Assembly: GCA_039028895.1 (NCBI GenBank)
Contig: JBCCHF010000004.1
Coordinates: 172,444 to 236,443 of the forward strand
Direction of reading: 5' to 3'
Length of the DNA: 64,000 nucleotides
Source: JAHDCJ01 sp039028895
GTDB lineage: Bacteria > Bacteroidota > Bacteroidia > Chitinophagales > Saprospiraceae
Shown here piece after piece: positions 25,689 to 34,231 of the stretch. The notes under the pieces were generated by a model. The model was not told the DNA's origin. It saw only the letters and a program-made list of their open reading frames with translations, and did not search any database. Position numbers and translations under genes: made by a program. The stretch's first letter is position 1. Each line of letters starts with the position of its first letter.

Positions 25689-26720
25689 ATGAAAATATTG
25701 GTCGTTGGTAGTGGAGCAGGCAACTCCCTGGAAAGCAGTTATATCAATAGCCTACAATCTCTAGGTATCGATGTTAGTCGATATATTTCAGGACAGGAGA
25801 TTAACAGGAAATTGAGTGCTTCATTCCTGCATAAAGCAAAATTTCGACTATCGCCAAAACAATATTACGATCCGGAAAATAAAGCTGTCCTTGAACACTG
25901 TAGCAATATAAAACCCGATATCATTTTGATTTTCAAAGGAATGGAATTCTATCCTGACACCATTCAAGAACTTAAATCATACTGTCGGGTACTTGCCAAT
26001 TACAACCCAGATCATCCACTCGATGGATATTCAAGAGGTGCCTGGAATACCAATGTGTATGAGAGTATTCCTTTCTTTGATATTCACTTTTCATATGCCC
26101 AAAACATTTCCAAAAGGCTTAAAAAAGAAAAACAAGTAACGGCCTATACCATTCCATTCGGATTTAATGCAAACCTTGTGGATCTTTCAAAAAAATCAGC
26201 TGAATTTGCCCCTTACTATATTTTCATCGGCATGGCCGATAAACCAAGGGCTTCTTTTTTCAGTAAGGTAGCTGTAGATAATTTTAGCATCTATGGAAAC
26301 AAGAAGTGGATTAGCTATTTTGGTTATTATAAAGGCATAAGGAAGGCTTTCAAGGGTAAAGGGTTTTACTCTTCACAATACTTTGTGGTACATCGTTCTG
26401 CAAAAGGTTCGATCAATTATCTCAGAGAACAAAATTTTGTTGAGGGGTCACATAATATGAGGACCTTCGAAGTCCCTGGTTGTGGCGGTGTTTTAATTTC
26501 ACAACGCACTGAGGAACAACTCTCCTTTTTCGAAGAAGATAAAGAAGCTGTTTATTTTTCTTCTTCTGAAGAACTTAACGATAAACTCCGCTTTTACAAC
26601 GACCATCCATCAGCTTTGGAAAAAATCAGAGAAAATGGCATTCGCAGAAGCAGCGAATCAGGTTATTCTTATGTTTCAAGAGCAAAATCTATGATAAATC
26701 ACCTAAAGGACCACCTTTAA
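25689..26720 (+). CDS. CgeB/YkvP-like glycosyltransferase (paralogue)
   Basis: A 343-residue protein resembling the one at 23491: IKPDIILIFKGMEFYPDTI, ANYNPDHPLDGYS, TIPFGFNANLV and HNMRTFEVPGCGGVLISQR line up with its motifs. The two probably arose by duplication and then diverged to add different sugars (inference). MKILVVGSGAGNSLESS at the N-terminus is a glycine-rich loop. Confidence 0.77.
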   Translation: MKILVVGSGAGNSLESSYINSLQSLGIDVSRYISGQEINRKLSASFLHKAKFRLSPKQYYDPENKAVLEHCSNIKPDIILIFKGMEFYPDTIQELKSYCRVLANYNPDHPLDGYSRGAWNTNVYESIPFFDIHFSYAQNISKRLKKEKQVTAYTIPFGFNANLVDLSKKSAEFAPYYIFIGMADKPRASFFSKVAVDNFSIYGNKKWISYFGYYKGIRKAFKGKGFYSSQYFVVHRSAKGSINYLREQNFVEGSHNMRTFEVPGCGGVLISQRTEEQLSFFEEDKEAVYFSSSEELNDKLRFYNDHPSALEKIRENGIRRSSESGYSYVSRAKSMINHLKDHL

Positions 26721-26762
26721 ACCTTATTAAATCATATTTTTCCCGACTTTTGCCTATTAGAC

Positions 26763-28142
26763 ATGGGTATCAAAAAGAAGAAAAAGTCATTCAGAAGCTT
26801 GAAGTTCCCTTGGTATTTTTCCATAGGGCTAATGCTATATCTTACTTTTGGGGCTAAAATTGGATTCAACTATGCGCTCGCTTATGCCTTGTTTTCATAC
26901 CTTTTTCTTTCATTAGTTGATGATTTTGGGAAAAAGATTCCGGTTCTTAAACTTATCGCACTCCTTGCTACTGTCCAATGGGTAATTGTCACTATAGCCT
27001 TTAACAGAGCTGCAAAGTATAATATATTACCGGTCCCGGAAGAAGAGTACATCAATTTTGCTGTCCCAGGGGTTTTCTTTTTTTGTCTTGGCCTCCTCGT
27101 CCCGGTATTCCGGCAAAAGGTATCCTTTGACAAGTTTGTAGATGAAATCAAGAATTTCCTTCATTACAGACCCTATCTGGGCATTAAACTTTTCATTATC
27201 GGGGTAGTTTGCTCACTACTTGAAGATTATATTCCTGGGGCATTGGCCTTTGTTTTTGTCTTGCTACGGGATCTGATGTTCATCGGAGGTTTCTATACCC
27301 TATTTTCGCCGATCAAAAATAAAATCTTTGTTCTTGGTGGTGTTTTATTGGTCACCGCACTTGCAGCTCTTCAAACCGGGATGTTCGGAACCTTTGTTTT
27401 CTGGTTGGCATTTAGTGCATTGATCATTGCTTTAACCATCAGGTTGAGCTACACCATGAAACTATCCTTGATGGTTGTAGCTTTCCTCGGAATTTCCATT
27501 GTTCAATCAACCAAGCAGTATTACCGACTTATCACCTGGCGTACTGATGAAGGAGAGGCTATGTCATTGGTAGAAAGGGCCAAACTGCTTCAGGACATTA
27601 TGCAGGTCGTAACTCCTGGTGATGATCAAATGCTCACCCTTATGGGAAATATTAAACTGTTGGAAAGGCTAAACCAGGGGAGCATTAATGCGGCCGTTCT
27701 TAGGCATGTTCCAAGAAAACAACAATTTGTTGATGGAGAAACTATCCTGACAGCAATACCTGCAGTTTTTGTACCTCGTATTGTATGGCCTGACAAACCT
27801 GTCGCCTCGTCTGACCTGTACACACGATTTACTGGATATCCAATTGCTGAAGGCGTATCAATGAGCATAAGTCCACTGGGAGAAGGATATGTCAATTTTG
27901 GGAAGACCGGATGTTATATCTACCTGTTTATTTACGGATTTATCTTAAACTTTGCTATGGCGCTCATTTTCAAAATTGCCTGGAGGCATCCAACCATTAT
28001 TCTATGGATTCCTCTTATGTTTTTCATGGTAGTAAAGGTAGAGACTCAGTTCTTGAAAGTATTCAATCACCTTGTAAAAAGTTCTATCTTTGTCTGGCTA
28101 GTTTTTTCCATCTCGAGAAATTTCTTCAAAGTCAGAATTTAA
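26763..28142 (+). CDS. Wzy-like O-antigen/exopolysaccharide polymerase
   Basis: A 459-residue inner-membrane protein with about ten hydrophobic segments and a long periplasmic loop around residues 250-370. That loop holds NQGSINAAVLRHVPRKQQFVDG, then TAIPAVFVPRIVWPDKP and GYPIAEGVSMSISPLGEGYVNFG. The PR-x2-WPDKP pattern is common in polymerase/ligase-like proteins of Gram-negative polysaccharide loci. It would join repeat units delivered by the flippase at 8121. Wzy proteins diverge strongly, so topology and context carry the call. Confidence 0.72.
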   Translation: MGIKKKKKSFRSLKFPWYFSIGLMLYLTFGAKIGFNYALAYALFSYLFLSLVDDFGKKIPVLKLIALLATVQWVIVTIAFNRAAKYNILPVPEEEYINFAVPGVFFFCLGLLVPVFRQKVSFDKFVDEIKNFLHYRPYLGIKLFIIGVVCSLLEDYIPGALAFVFVLLRDLMFIGGFYTLFSPIKNKIFVLGGVLLVTALAALQTGMFGTFVFWLAFSALIIALTIRLSYTMKLSLMVVAFLGISIVQSTKQYYRLITWRTDEGEAMSLVERAKLLQDIMQVVTPGDDQMLTLMGNIKLLERLNQGSINAAVLRHVPRKQQFVDGETILTAIPAVFVPRIVWPDKPVASSDLYTRFTGYPIAEGVSMSISPLGEGYVNFGKTGCYIYLFIYGFILNFAMALIFKIAWRHPTIILWIPLMFFMVVKVETQFLKVFNHLVKSSIFVWLVFSISRNFFKVRI

Positions 28143-28179
28143 TTGATCAACAGGTTACCTAAAGAACAGAAATAAAGGG

Positions 28180-28902
28180 ATGAATGCCATTCAGAAAATT
28201 AGGAATAAGACCCTTTTTCTCAAACAAGTCAGGTTAAAAAATATCACCAGTAAAGAGCCGGTATATATCTTCCATCATATTCATAAATGTGGCGGTACGA
28301 GTATAGAGAACGCCCTCAGAAATTGGTTCTTCCTGATAAGGGAATATAACCTTCCTGGTCCACCAAAAAACCTTGAGACTTACCGTAATTTCATGTGTCT
28401 AAGCGGCCATTTCGGTACCGAAAACACCTTCTTATTCGAAAAATACCCCTTCATCTTTGACGACCAACGATACCAGTTGTTCACTATCGTCAGAGACCCG
28501 TTGGACAGGGCAATATCCAGGTATTTCCATGGCCGGAAACTGGGCTATAAAGAGTTTCTCGATTGGCGAATTGAAGACTACCTGGCAATCATTAACAATT
28601 GGATGGCCTCAGTTCTGCAATGCACTGAAGACAACTACGAGGAAATCCTCGGCAGGTACTTCTTTGTGGGTATCCTTGAAGAGTTACAGGCTTCCTTAAA
28701 CATCCTTGCACATTTTATGGATCGTAAACCAATGCAGATCCCACATGTGAATAAAACAAAGCGGGATGACAAGTTATCTACCATATCTAAAGCAACACTG
28801 GATGACTTCAAACAAAGGAATCAATTAGATTATAAAATCTACGAATGGGCAAAAGAGAAATTTTATAGCACACATCTGCCCCTGATTGAGCCCGATACCT
28901 AA
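28180..28902 (+). CDS. Sulfotransferase family 2-like protein
   Basis: A 240-residue PAPS-dependent sulfotransferase candidate. YIFHHIHKCGGTSIENAL (about 29-46) is the 5'-phosphosulfate-binding loop. FTIVRDPLDRAISRYFHG (about 102-119) is the 3'-phosphate-binding segment. It would put sulfate on a sugar of the polymer. The stop codon overlaps, on the opposite strand, the stop codon of the methyltransferase gene at 28899. Confidence 0.82.
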   Translation: MNAIQKIRNKTLFLKQVRLKNITSKEPVYIFHHIHKCGGTSIENALRNWFFLIREYNLPGPPKNLETYRNFMCLSGHFGTENTFLFEKYPFIFDDQRYQLFTIVRDPLDRAISRYFHGRKLGYKEFLDWRIEDYLAIINNWMASVLQCTEDNYEEILGRYFFVGILEELQASLNILAHFMDRKPMQIPHVNKTKRDDKLSTISKATLDDFKQRNQLDYKIYEWAKEKFYSTHLPLIEPDT

Positions 28903-29975
28903 AGTGGCTTACCTTCACCCTCTATCAGCATAGGTACACCTTCACTAACCTCGTAATAACAGGCTCCTTCTATTGAAACTAATCTTGAGTTTTCTTCATC
29001 CCAGGTTAATGCTCCTCCTGTTTTAGGACATACAAGCAAATGGATGAGATTCATATTATTGGTCGGATTTTCCCGATGTGCTTCCATGAAGCGTTCTACC
29101 GCTTTAATACTGTCGAAATCTCTTTCCTTATCTTCTTTTTCAGCGATATAGTACAAACTGTCCGCCCAGTATTTTAATGGTGTAATGATTCTTGCAATTT
29201 GAGTAAGTGCAAGAGAAAGCAAAACCTGGAGTTTGTTTTTCCCGGAAAGGTACTTCAGGTCTTCCTTTAACACGCCAATACCCAAAAAACTATGTATTTC
29301 ATCGCGGTAATTCCCGAAAATCTTATCAAAGAATGATCGATATTCTTTCGGCGAATAATACCGGACACACCACGAATCAAACTTGTCACGATCTCGTACA
29401 TTCCTTTCACTTTTTACCGGACCCAATCGATTTCTAATCCCTTTTTTGTTTGGAAATTCCAACTTGGTAAAGCTCCCCGGTTTTAGAATCCGGTGAATAT
29501 GTCCAAGACAATTCATCAATCTTGTCTTGTGTGTATGCTGAATCACACTAAACGACCAGACCAGGTCAAAAACATCCTTCCGGAATGGTAAATTCTGAAG
29601 ATCCGCAACCACCGTATATCCTGAATGGCCATGATCTTTTAATGTATTTCGGGCAGCTTTGCAAAACTGTACCCTGATATCAATCCCTATAGGCAAATAA
29701 CCTTTATTTGCACCTGCGACCAACCAACGCCCCCATCCGCAACCAATATCCAGCATTAAGCCCTGTTTTACCGGGTTTACCGGAAGCTCATACACTGGGT
29801 ATTCGTCCAATTTACCTTTCAATTGCTTATAGTGAATCCCATTAGTATCTGCGATTTGCTGTTGCACAATCCATGGTATTTTACCCTGGTAATCTTTGGG
29901 CTGTGCAATCTTCTCAAGATTTTCATAAATCTTGGACTTATCAAATTCAGAATTTGTGTTGGTTTCCTGGGACAT
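28899..29975 (-). CDS. SAM-dependent methyltransferase with C-terminal Trm112/UPF0434-like domain
   Basis: A 358-residue protein on the strand opposite to its neighbours. Motif I, LDIGCGWGRWL (75-85), GIDI, VADLQNLPFRKDVFDLVWSFSVIQHT and LKPGSFTKLEFPN define a class I methyltransferase. The last 50 residues (LIHLLVCPKTGGALTW ... YYEVSEGVPMLIE) match the small Trm112/UPF0434 (YcaR) fold, which occurs as a separate protein in many bacteria. The substrate is probably a sugar of the polymer or a lipid-linked precursor. Nine copies of a 7-bp repeat abut its ATG. Confidence 0.85.
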   Translation of the reverse strand: MSQETNTNSEFDKSKIYENLEKIAQPKDYQGKIPWIVQQQIADTNGIHYKQLKGKLDEYPVYELPVNPVKQGLMLDIGCGWGRWLVAGANKGYLPIGIDIRVQFCKAARNTLKDHGHSGYTVVADLQNLPFRKDVFDLVWSFSVIQHTHKTRLMNCLGHIHRILKPGSFTKLEFPNKKGIRNRLGPVKSERNVRDRDKFDSWCVRYYSPKEYRSFFDKIFGNYRDEIHSFLGIGVLKEDLKYLSGKNKLQVLLSLALTQIARIITPLKYWADSLYYIAEKEDKERDFDSIKAVERFMEAHRENPTNNMNLIHLLVCPKTGGALTWDEENSRLVSIEGACYYEVSEGVPMLIEGEGKPL

Positions 29976-30036
29976 GGTTGATGGTTGATGGTTGATGGTT
30001 GATGGTTGATGGTTGATGGTTGATGGTTGATGGTTG
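29974..30036. repeat. Heptanucleotide tandem repeat (ATGGTTG x9)
   Basis: Nine exact copies of ATGGTTG (CAACCAT on the minus strand) run from 29974 to 30036. The last minus-strand unit supplies the first two bases of the methyltransferase start codon, so the tract is its immediate 5' flank. Slippage by one unit changes leader length by 7 nt, which is not a multiple of three. This is compatible with phase variation but not proof of it. Confidence 0.95.
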
Positions 30037-30211
30037 CAAGTATTAAATTAAAATTAATGAGGATTTGTTTCCAATTTACCCAAGAAAAATAATTAAGAAA
30101 AAAATGCAGTAAAAGGTTCGTAATTTCACCTCTCAAAAATCAACCAGGCCACAGGCATAGAAACCTGGTCAAATCCAAATAAATCCCGTTAATCTTAGCT
30201 AATCCCGGTAA
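30037..30211. other. Divergent intergenic gap, no gene seen
   Basis: This AT-rich gap separates the repeat tract and methyltransferase (minus) from the glycosyltransferase at 30212 (plus), so promoters for both directions are expected here. I see no full TTTG-N19-21-TAnnTTTG match. An inverted repeat ACCAGG ... CCTGGT brackets about 30147-30173. Confidence 0.4.
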
Positions 30212-31216
30212 ATGCGTATTGTACTATATTTTCGGAAACCATACCCTTACAACTTTAGCATCGAAAATGTATTTCGGGATGTCATCAATGGCTTTAATGG
30301 AAATATTGAACCTAAGATATTTACCTCCTCACTACACAGTAAAGGCTTGATGCCCCGGCTAAAAAACGCGTTTGAGGCAAAAGCGGCCCAGGGCGACATC
30401 AACCACATCACAGGAGATATCCATTACATCGCTCCTTTCCTGGAAAAGAAAAAAACCATACTCACTATTCATGACTGCAATTTCATGAATCGCTCATCCG
30501 CCCTTAAGCGATTTATGCTCAAAACGTTTTGGCTGGACATTCCTGTAAAGGCATCAGAAGTAGTGACCGTGATTTCCGAAGCCACCAAAGCAGAGGTATT
30601 AAGATATATCGATTGCCCGGAAGAAAAGATCCGCATCATCCCAGATGCCATCTCCACCGATTTTCAATTTGACGAAAAACCATTTAACGAAAAAGAACCC
30701 GTTCTCCTACAGATCGGCACGAAATCCAATAAGAACATACCAAGACTGGCCGAAGCCATAAGTGGTATCAAGTGCAGGTTGGAAATCGTAGGGCCTTTAT
30801 CTGATGAACTGCGAATGACCCTCGAAAAATTCAGGATCAAATACAACAATTCCATTAACCTGAGCCAAAAAGAGATTGTTGAGAAATACAGACAATGCGA
30901 CCTGTTGACATTCGTCTCTACTTCAGAAGGATTCGGCATGCCGATTATTGAGGCCCAGGCCACTGGACGGCCGGTAATTACTTCTAACTGCTCTTCCATG
31001 CCGGAAGTTGCAGGCAACTCAGCAAGCCTTGTTGATCCTTTCAGTGTTGAAGATATCCGAATAGGGATTCTCAAGATCATTGAGGACAGATCTTACAGGG
31101 AAGAACTTATTGAAAAAGGCCGCAAAAATGCCATGCGATTCGACCCCCAGGTGATCGCCGACATGTATGCCGACCTTTACAGGGAAATTTATTCAAGAAA
31201 CATCAAGAACGGCTGA
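30212..31216 (+). CDS. Glycosyltransferase family 4 (mannosyltransferase-like)
   Basis: A 334-residue GT-B enzyme. INHITGDIHYIAPFL and KTILTIHDCNFMNR are in the acceptor half. VVTVISEATKAEVLRYI then KIRIIPDAIS form the linker. LLQIGTKSNKNIPRL, VEKYRQCDLLTFVSTSEGFGMPIIEAQATGRPVITS and SMPEVAGNSASLVDPFS give the full donor-site signature seen in mannosyltransferases. TGATG couples it to the next gene. Confidence 0.88.
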   Translation: MRIVLYFRKPYPYNFSIENVFRDVINGFNGNIEPKIFTSSLHSKGLMPRLKNAFEAKAAQGDINHITGDIHYIAPFLEKKKTILTIHDCNFMNRSSALKRFMLKTFWLDIPVKASEVVTVISEATKAEVLRYIDCPEEKIRIIPDAISTDFQFDEKPFNEKEPVLLQIGTKSNKNIPRLAEAISGIKCRLEIVGPLSDELRMTLEKFRIKYNNSINLSQKEIVEKYRQCDLLTFVSTSEGFGMPIIEAQATGRPVITSNCSSMPEVAGNSASLVDPFSVEDIRIGILKIIEDRSYREELIEKGRKNAMRFDPQVIADMYADLYREIYSRNIKNG

Positions 31217-32367
31217 TGGAAGCGAATGCTGACAAACCGACCATCCTGATCATGACCGACTGGTACCTGCCAGGCGTTAAGGCAGGTGGCCCGATTCGCT
31301 CATGCGTGAATTTTACGCGCCAGATGTCTGATCAATACGCAATCTTCATTCTCACTGCCGATCGCGATTTTAATGAAGATTCACCTTACCCCAATATTCC
31401 AATTGATGAATGGACTGATCATTACACAGGGGCTCAAGTGTATTATGCCTCTCCAGACACCCTGAAGACGCGCTCACTTAAGGACATTATCACTGGGGTT
31501 AACCCTGATTTTGTCTATCTCAACAGCATGTTCTCAGTCTGGTTTACCCTGGTTCCATTATTTCTGAAATGGCGAGGGCTATTCAATGCAAAGGTTATAC
31601 TTGCTCCTCGTGGTATGTTACATAAGGGCGCATTGCAATTCAAGGCATTGAAAAAAAACAGCTTTCTCACATTGGCAAAATTGACCAGGCTCACCAGTAA
31701 CATTACCTTCCAGGCAACAGACCAACAGGAAGCCAAAGACATCCGCCGCAGTTTCCCCAAAGCTGATATCACAGTACTTGGTAATTTCCCCCAAAGCGAT
31801 CAACCAATTTGGATCTCGCGGGAAAAACAAGCTGGTGAGATGAACCTGGTTTTCGTTTCCAGGGTCGCTCCCAAAAAAAATCCGCTGTTCCTGCTCGAAT
31901 GTTTAAAAGCTGTTAAAGGTAATATCCACCTCGAAATCGTAGGGCCTATCGAAGAACAGGCCTATTGGGCAAAATGCCAGGCCATCATTGATAATTTCCC
32001 CGGTTCACACCAGGTCACACTAACAGGCCAGGTTGACCATCAGGAAATCCAGGAGAGACTTAACAAAGCGCACTTTTTTGTCTTACCCACCTTTGGCGAA
32101 AATTTCGGTCACGCCATCTTTGAAGCTTTCCTTGCTGGCTGTCCGGTTATCATCAGTGACCAAACACCATGGCAGGACCTGCAAAGTCATAAAGCCGGTT
32201 GGGACATCCCGCTCAATCAACCAGAAACCTACCAGCTCGCCCTGACTAAAGCCATTCAAATGGACCAGGCTGAATACGATGTTTGGTCGAAAGGATCATG
32301 GGAGTTCGCCAAAAATTTTCTGGCATCATCCAACCTGAAAGTCGAATATCAAAATTTGTTTTCCTGA
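31216..32367 (+). CDS. Glycosyltransferase family 4
   Basis: A 383-residue GT-B enzyme. ILIMTDWYLPGVKAGGPIRS (about 10-29) is the glycine-rich acceptor loop. VILAPRGMLHKGAL is the usual APRGM motif. NLVFVSRVAPKKNPLFLLE begins the donor domain, with FFVLPTFGENFGHAIFEAFLAGCPVII as the donor-binding segment. Start and the preceding stop share one base. Confidence 0.88.
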   Translation: MEANADKPTILIMTDWYLPGVKAGGPIRSCVNFTRQMSDQYAIFILTADRDFNEDSPYPNIPIDEWTDHYTGAQVYYASPDTLKTRSLKDIITGVNPDFVYLNSMFSVWFTLVPLFLKWRGLFNAKVILAPRGMLHKGALQFKALKKNSFLTLAKLTRLTSNITFQATDQQEAKDIRRSFPKADITVLGNFPQSDQPIWISREKQAGEMNLVFVSRVAPKKNPLFLLECLKAVKGNIHLEIVGPIEEQAYWAKCQAIIDNFPGSHQVTLTGQVDHQEIQERLNKAHFFVLPTFGENFGHAIFEAFLAGCPVIISDQTPWQDLQSHKAGWDIPLNQPETYQLALTKAIQMDQAEYDVWSKGSWEFAKNFLASSNLKVEYQNLFS

Positions 32368-32415
32368 AGTACAGGCTGATTTGAAAAACAGCACTGCAAA
32401 ACGCAAGATTTTCAA

Positions 32416-32423
32416 TATCTTTG
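32416..32423 (+). promoter_or_regulatory. Candidate -7 box (TATCTTTG) before the carbamoyltransferase gene
   Basis: TATCTTTG followed by CC matches TAnnTTTG and lies 30 bp before the ATG at 32454. A TTTG occurs at 32380-32383, but the 32-bp spacing is too long for a standard -33 box. Confidence 0.35.
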
Positions 32424-32453
32424 CCCCCTGATTTTAATACGCAACCGAGACAT

Positions 32454-34181
32454 ATGTACATACTTGGCATCAATGCATATCATGGCGATTCATCAGCTTG
32501 CATTTATAAAAATGGAGAGCTCATTGCCGCCACAGAGGAAGAACGCATCAGGAGAGTAAAACACTGGGCAGGCCTGCCCACCGAAGCCATTAAATTTTGC
32601 CTTGAAGAAGCAGGCATTTCCCTGAAAGACGTGGACTATATCACGATCTCCAGAGACCCTTTTGCCAAGATCGAAAAGAAGATTCTTCATTCCCTGAAAA
32701 AACTGGTTTCAGTGACGGCTATCGCTGACCGCGCCAAAAACTCGATGAAGATCAGGTCACTAAAAGATGATATCGCATCAGCGTTGGGTCATAATGGCGA
32801 ACGCCTTAAGGCCAAAGTGAAATTTATAGAGCATCACCGTAGCCACATGGCATCGAGTTTCTTTGCCTCTCCTTTCGAAGAATCTGCCATTCTCTCTGTT
32901 GACGGCTTCGGAGATTTCACCTCCACGATGAGAGGTATCGGTAAAGGCAACCAGATCAAAGTGATCGACAGCGTAACCTACCCGCATTCACTCGGAGTTT
33001 TCTACACCACATTCACTCAATATTTGGGTTTTCCAAAATATGGCGACGAATATAAGGTGATGGGATTATCTCCTTACGGGAAACCGTCTATGGTGGATAA
33101 GGTCAGAGACGTTATCAGATTGAAGAAAAATGGCCTTTTTGAGTTGAATGAAAAATACTTCAGACATTTCAAGGAAGGTGTTGCTATGAGTTGGGAAGGC
33201 GGTGGACCAAGTGTCGAATCGCTCTACTCTGATTATCTCGTCAAAAAATTCGGTCCTGTCAGACCAAAAGAGAATAAATTGACTGAATTCCATATGGACC
33301 TTGCAGCTTCAGTCCAACGCGTTTGTGAGGAAGTCATTTTCCATATGGCCGAAGACCTCCAGAAGAAAACAGGATTACCAAATCTTTGTATTACAGGTGG
33401 TGTTGCTCAAAATTCTGTTGCGAACGGGAAACTTGTACTCAACACCTCATTTGATAAGTTATTCGTCCCTCCCGCTGGTCACGATGGTGGCACTTCTGTT
33501 GGGTCTGCCCTCTTCTTCTACCACCACAAAGCTGGTCAGCCAAGAAGGAAATTCAGACATTACGCCTACACCGGTATCCAGTTTACCAATGACGAAATAG
33601 AAGCTTACCTCAAAGGAAGAAATATCCAATACGAGAAGTTCGACGACGAAAAGCTTTACGACCTTGTTAGTGACTGCCTCATGAATGCAGGTGTTGTAGG
33701 TTGGTTCCAGGGGAGAGCCGAGTTTGGGCCAAGAGCTTTGGGAAACCGATCAATAATCGTCGATCCCACTCGCAAAGATGCCAAGCAACTCCTCAACGAA
33801 AAGATCAAGAAACGGGAAAGTTTCAGGCCTTTTGCACCATCGATACTTAAAGAGTTCACAGGAGACTACTTCGAGCAGATAGATGATGTCCCTTATATGG
33901 AAAAAGTGTTCAAAATTAAAGAAGACATGAGGGCAAAAATTCCTGCAGTTACGCACGTTGATGGTACCGGCCGTTTACAAACAGTCGATAAAACAGATGC
34001 CCCCAGGTACCATAGCCTGATCTCCAAGTTTCACGAAAAATCAGGGGTTCCGATTCTGCTGAACACCTCATTCAATGAAAACGAACCGATCGTCAATACA
34101 CCTGAGCATGCCCTTGAATGTTACTTACGCACCAAGATGGATATGCTCGTTATGGAGAATATAGTCGTAAGGCGCAATTAG
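32454..34181 (+). CDS. Carbamoyltransferase (NodU/CmcH family)
   Basis: A 575-residue O-carbamoyltransferase that moves carbamoyl from carbamoyl phosphate through carbamoyl-AMP to a hydroxyl group, probably on a sugar here. It starts MYILGINAYHGDSSACIYKNG. HHRSHMASSFFASPF supplies metal-ligand histidines. SVDGFGDFTS, CITGGVAQNSVANGKL, PPAGHDGGTSVGSAL, GRAEFGPRALGNRSI and ILLNTSFNENEPI follow the family order. A TTG at 32421 would add eleven residues, but it overlaps the -7 box, so the ATG at 32454 is preferred. Confidence 0.93.
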   Translation: MYILGINAYHGDSSACIYKNGELIAATEEERIRRVKHWAGLPTEAIKFCLEEAGISLKDVDYITISRDPFAKIEKKILHSLKKLVSVTAIADRAKNSMKIRSLKDDIASALGHNGERLKAKVKFIEHHRSHMASSFFASPFEESAILSVDGFGDFTSTMRGIGKGNQIKVIDSVTYPHSLGVFYTTFTQYLGFPKYGDEYKVMGLSPYGKPSMVDKVRDVIRLKKNGLFELNEKYFRHFKEGVAMSWEGGGPSVESLYSDYLVKKFGPVRPKENKLTEFHMDLAASVQRVCEEVIFHMAEDLQKKTGLPNLCITGGVAQNSVANGKLVLNTSFDKLFVPPAGHDGGTSVGSALFFYHHKAGQPRRKFRHYAYTGIQFTNDEIEAYLKGRNIQYEKFDDEKLYDLVSDCLMNAGVVGWFQGRAEFGPRALGNRSIIVDPTRKDAKQLLNEKIKKRESFRPFAPSILKEFTGDYFEQIDDVPYMEKVFKIKEDMRAKIPAVTHVDGTGRLQTVDKTDAPRYHSLISKFHEKSGVPILLNTSFNENEPIVNTPEHALECYLRTKMDMLVMENIVVRRN

Positions 34182-34205
34182 CAAATCCGCTTACGCCAAA
34201 ACAGC

Positions 34206-34213
34206 TATATTTG
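34206..34213 (+). promoter_or_regulatory. Candidate -7 box (TATATTTG) before the GT2 gene at 34232
   Basis: TATATTTG plus C in the 50-bp gap after the carbamoyltransferase stop, 18 bp before the next ATG. No matching -33 box is visible. Confidence 0.35.
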
Positions 34214-34231
34214 CTGACCGACAATTCCTGC

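Noticed and set aside
29974..30036. Tandem repeat as a CRISPR array.
   Set aside because: Units are 7 bp and contiguous, with no spacers and no cas genes.
29819..30136. Minus-strand ORF reading through the heptamer repeat.
   Set aside because: It begins with TTG, overlaps the methyltransferase in another frame, and its repetitive part is a product of the 7-bp tract. It is kept only as part of the phase-shift idea.
32421..32453. TTG start giving eleven extra residues on the carbamoyltransferase.
   Set aside because: It overlaps the candidate -7 box, and the family N-terminus MYILGINAYHGDSS starts at 32454.
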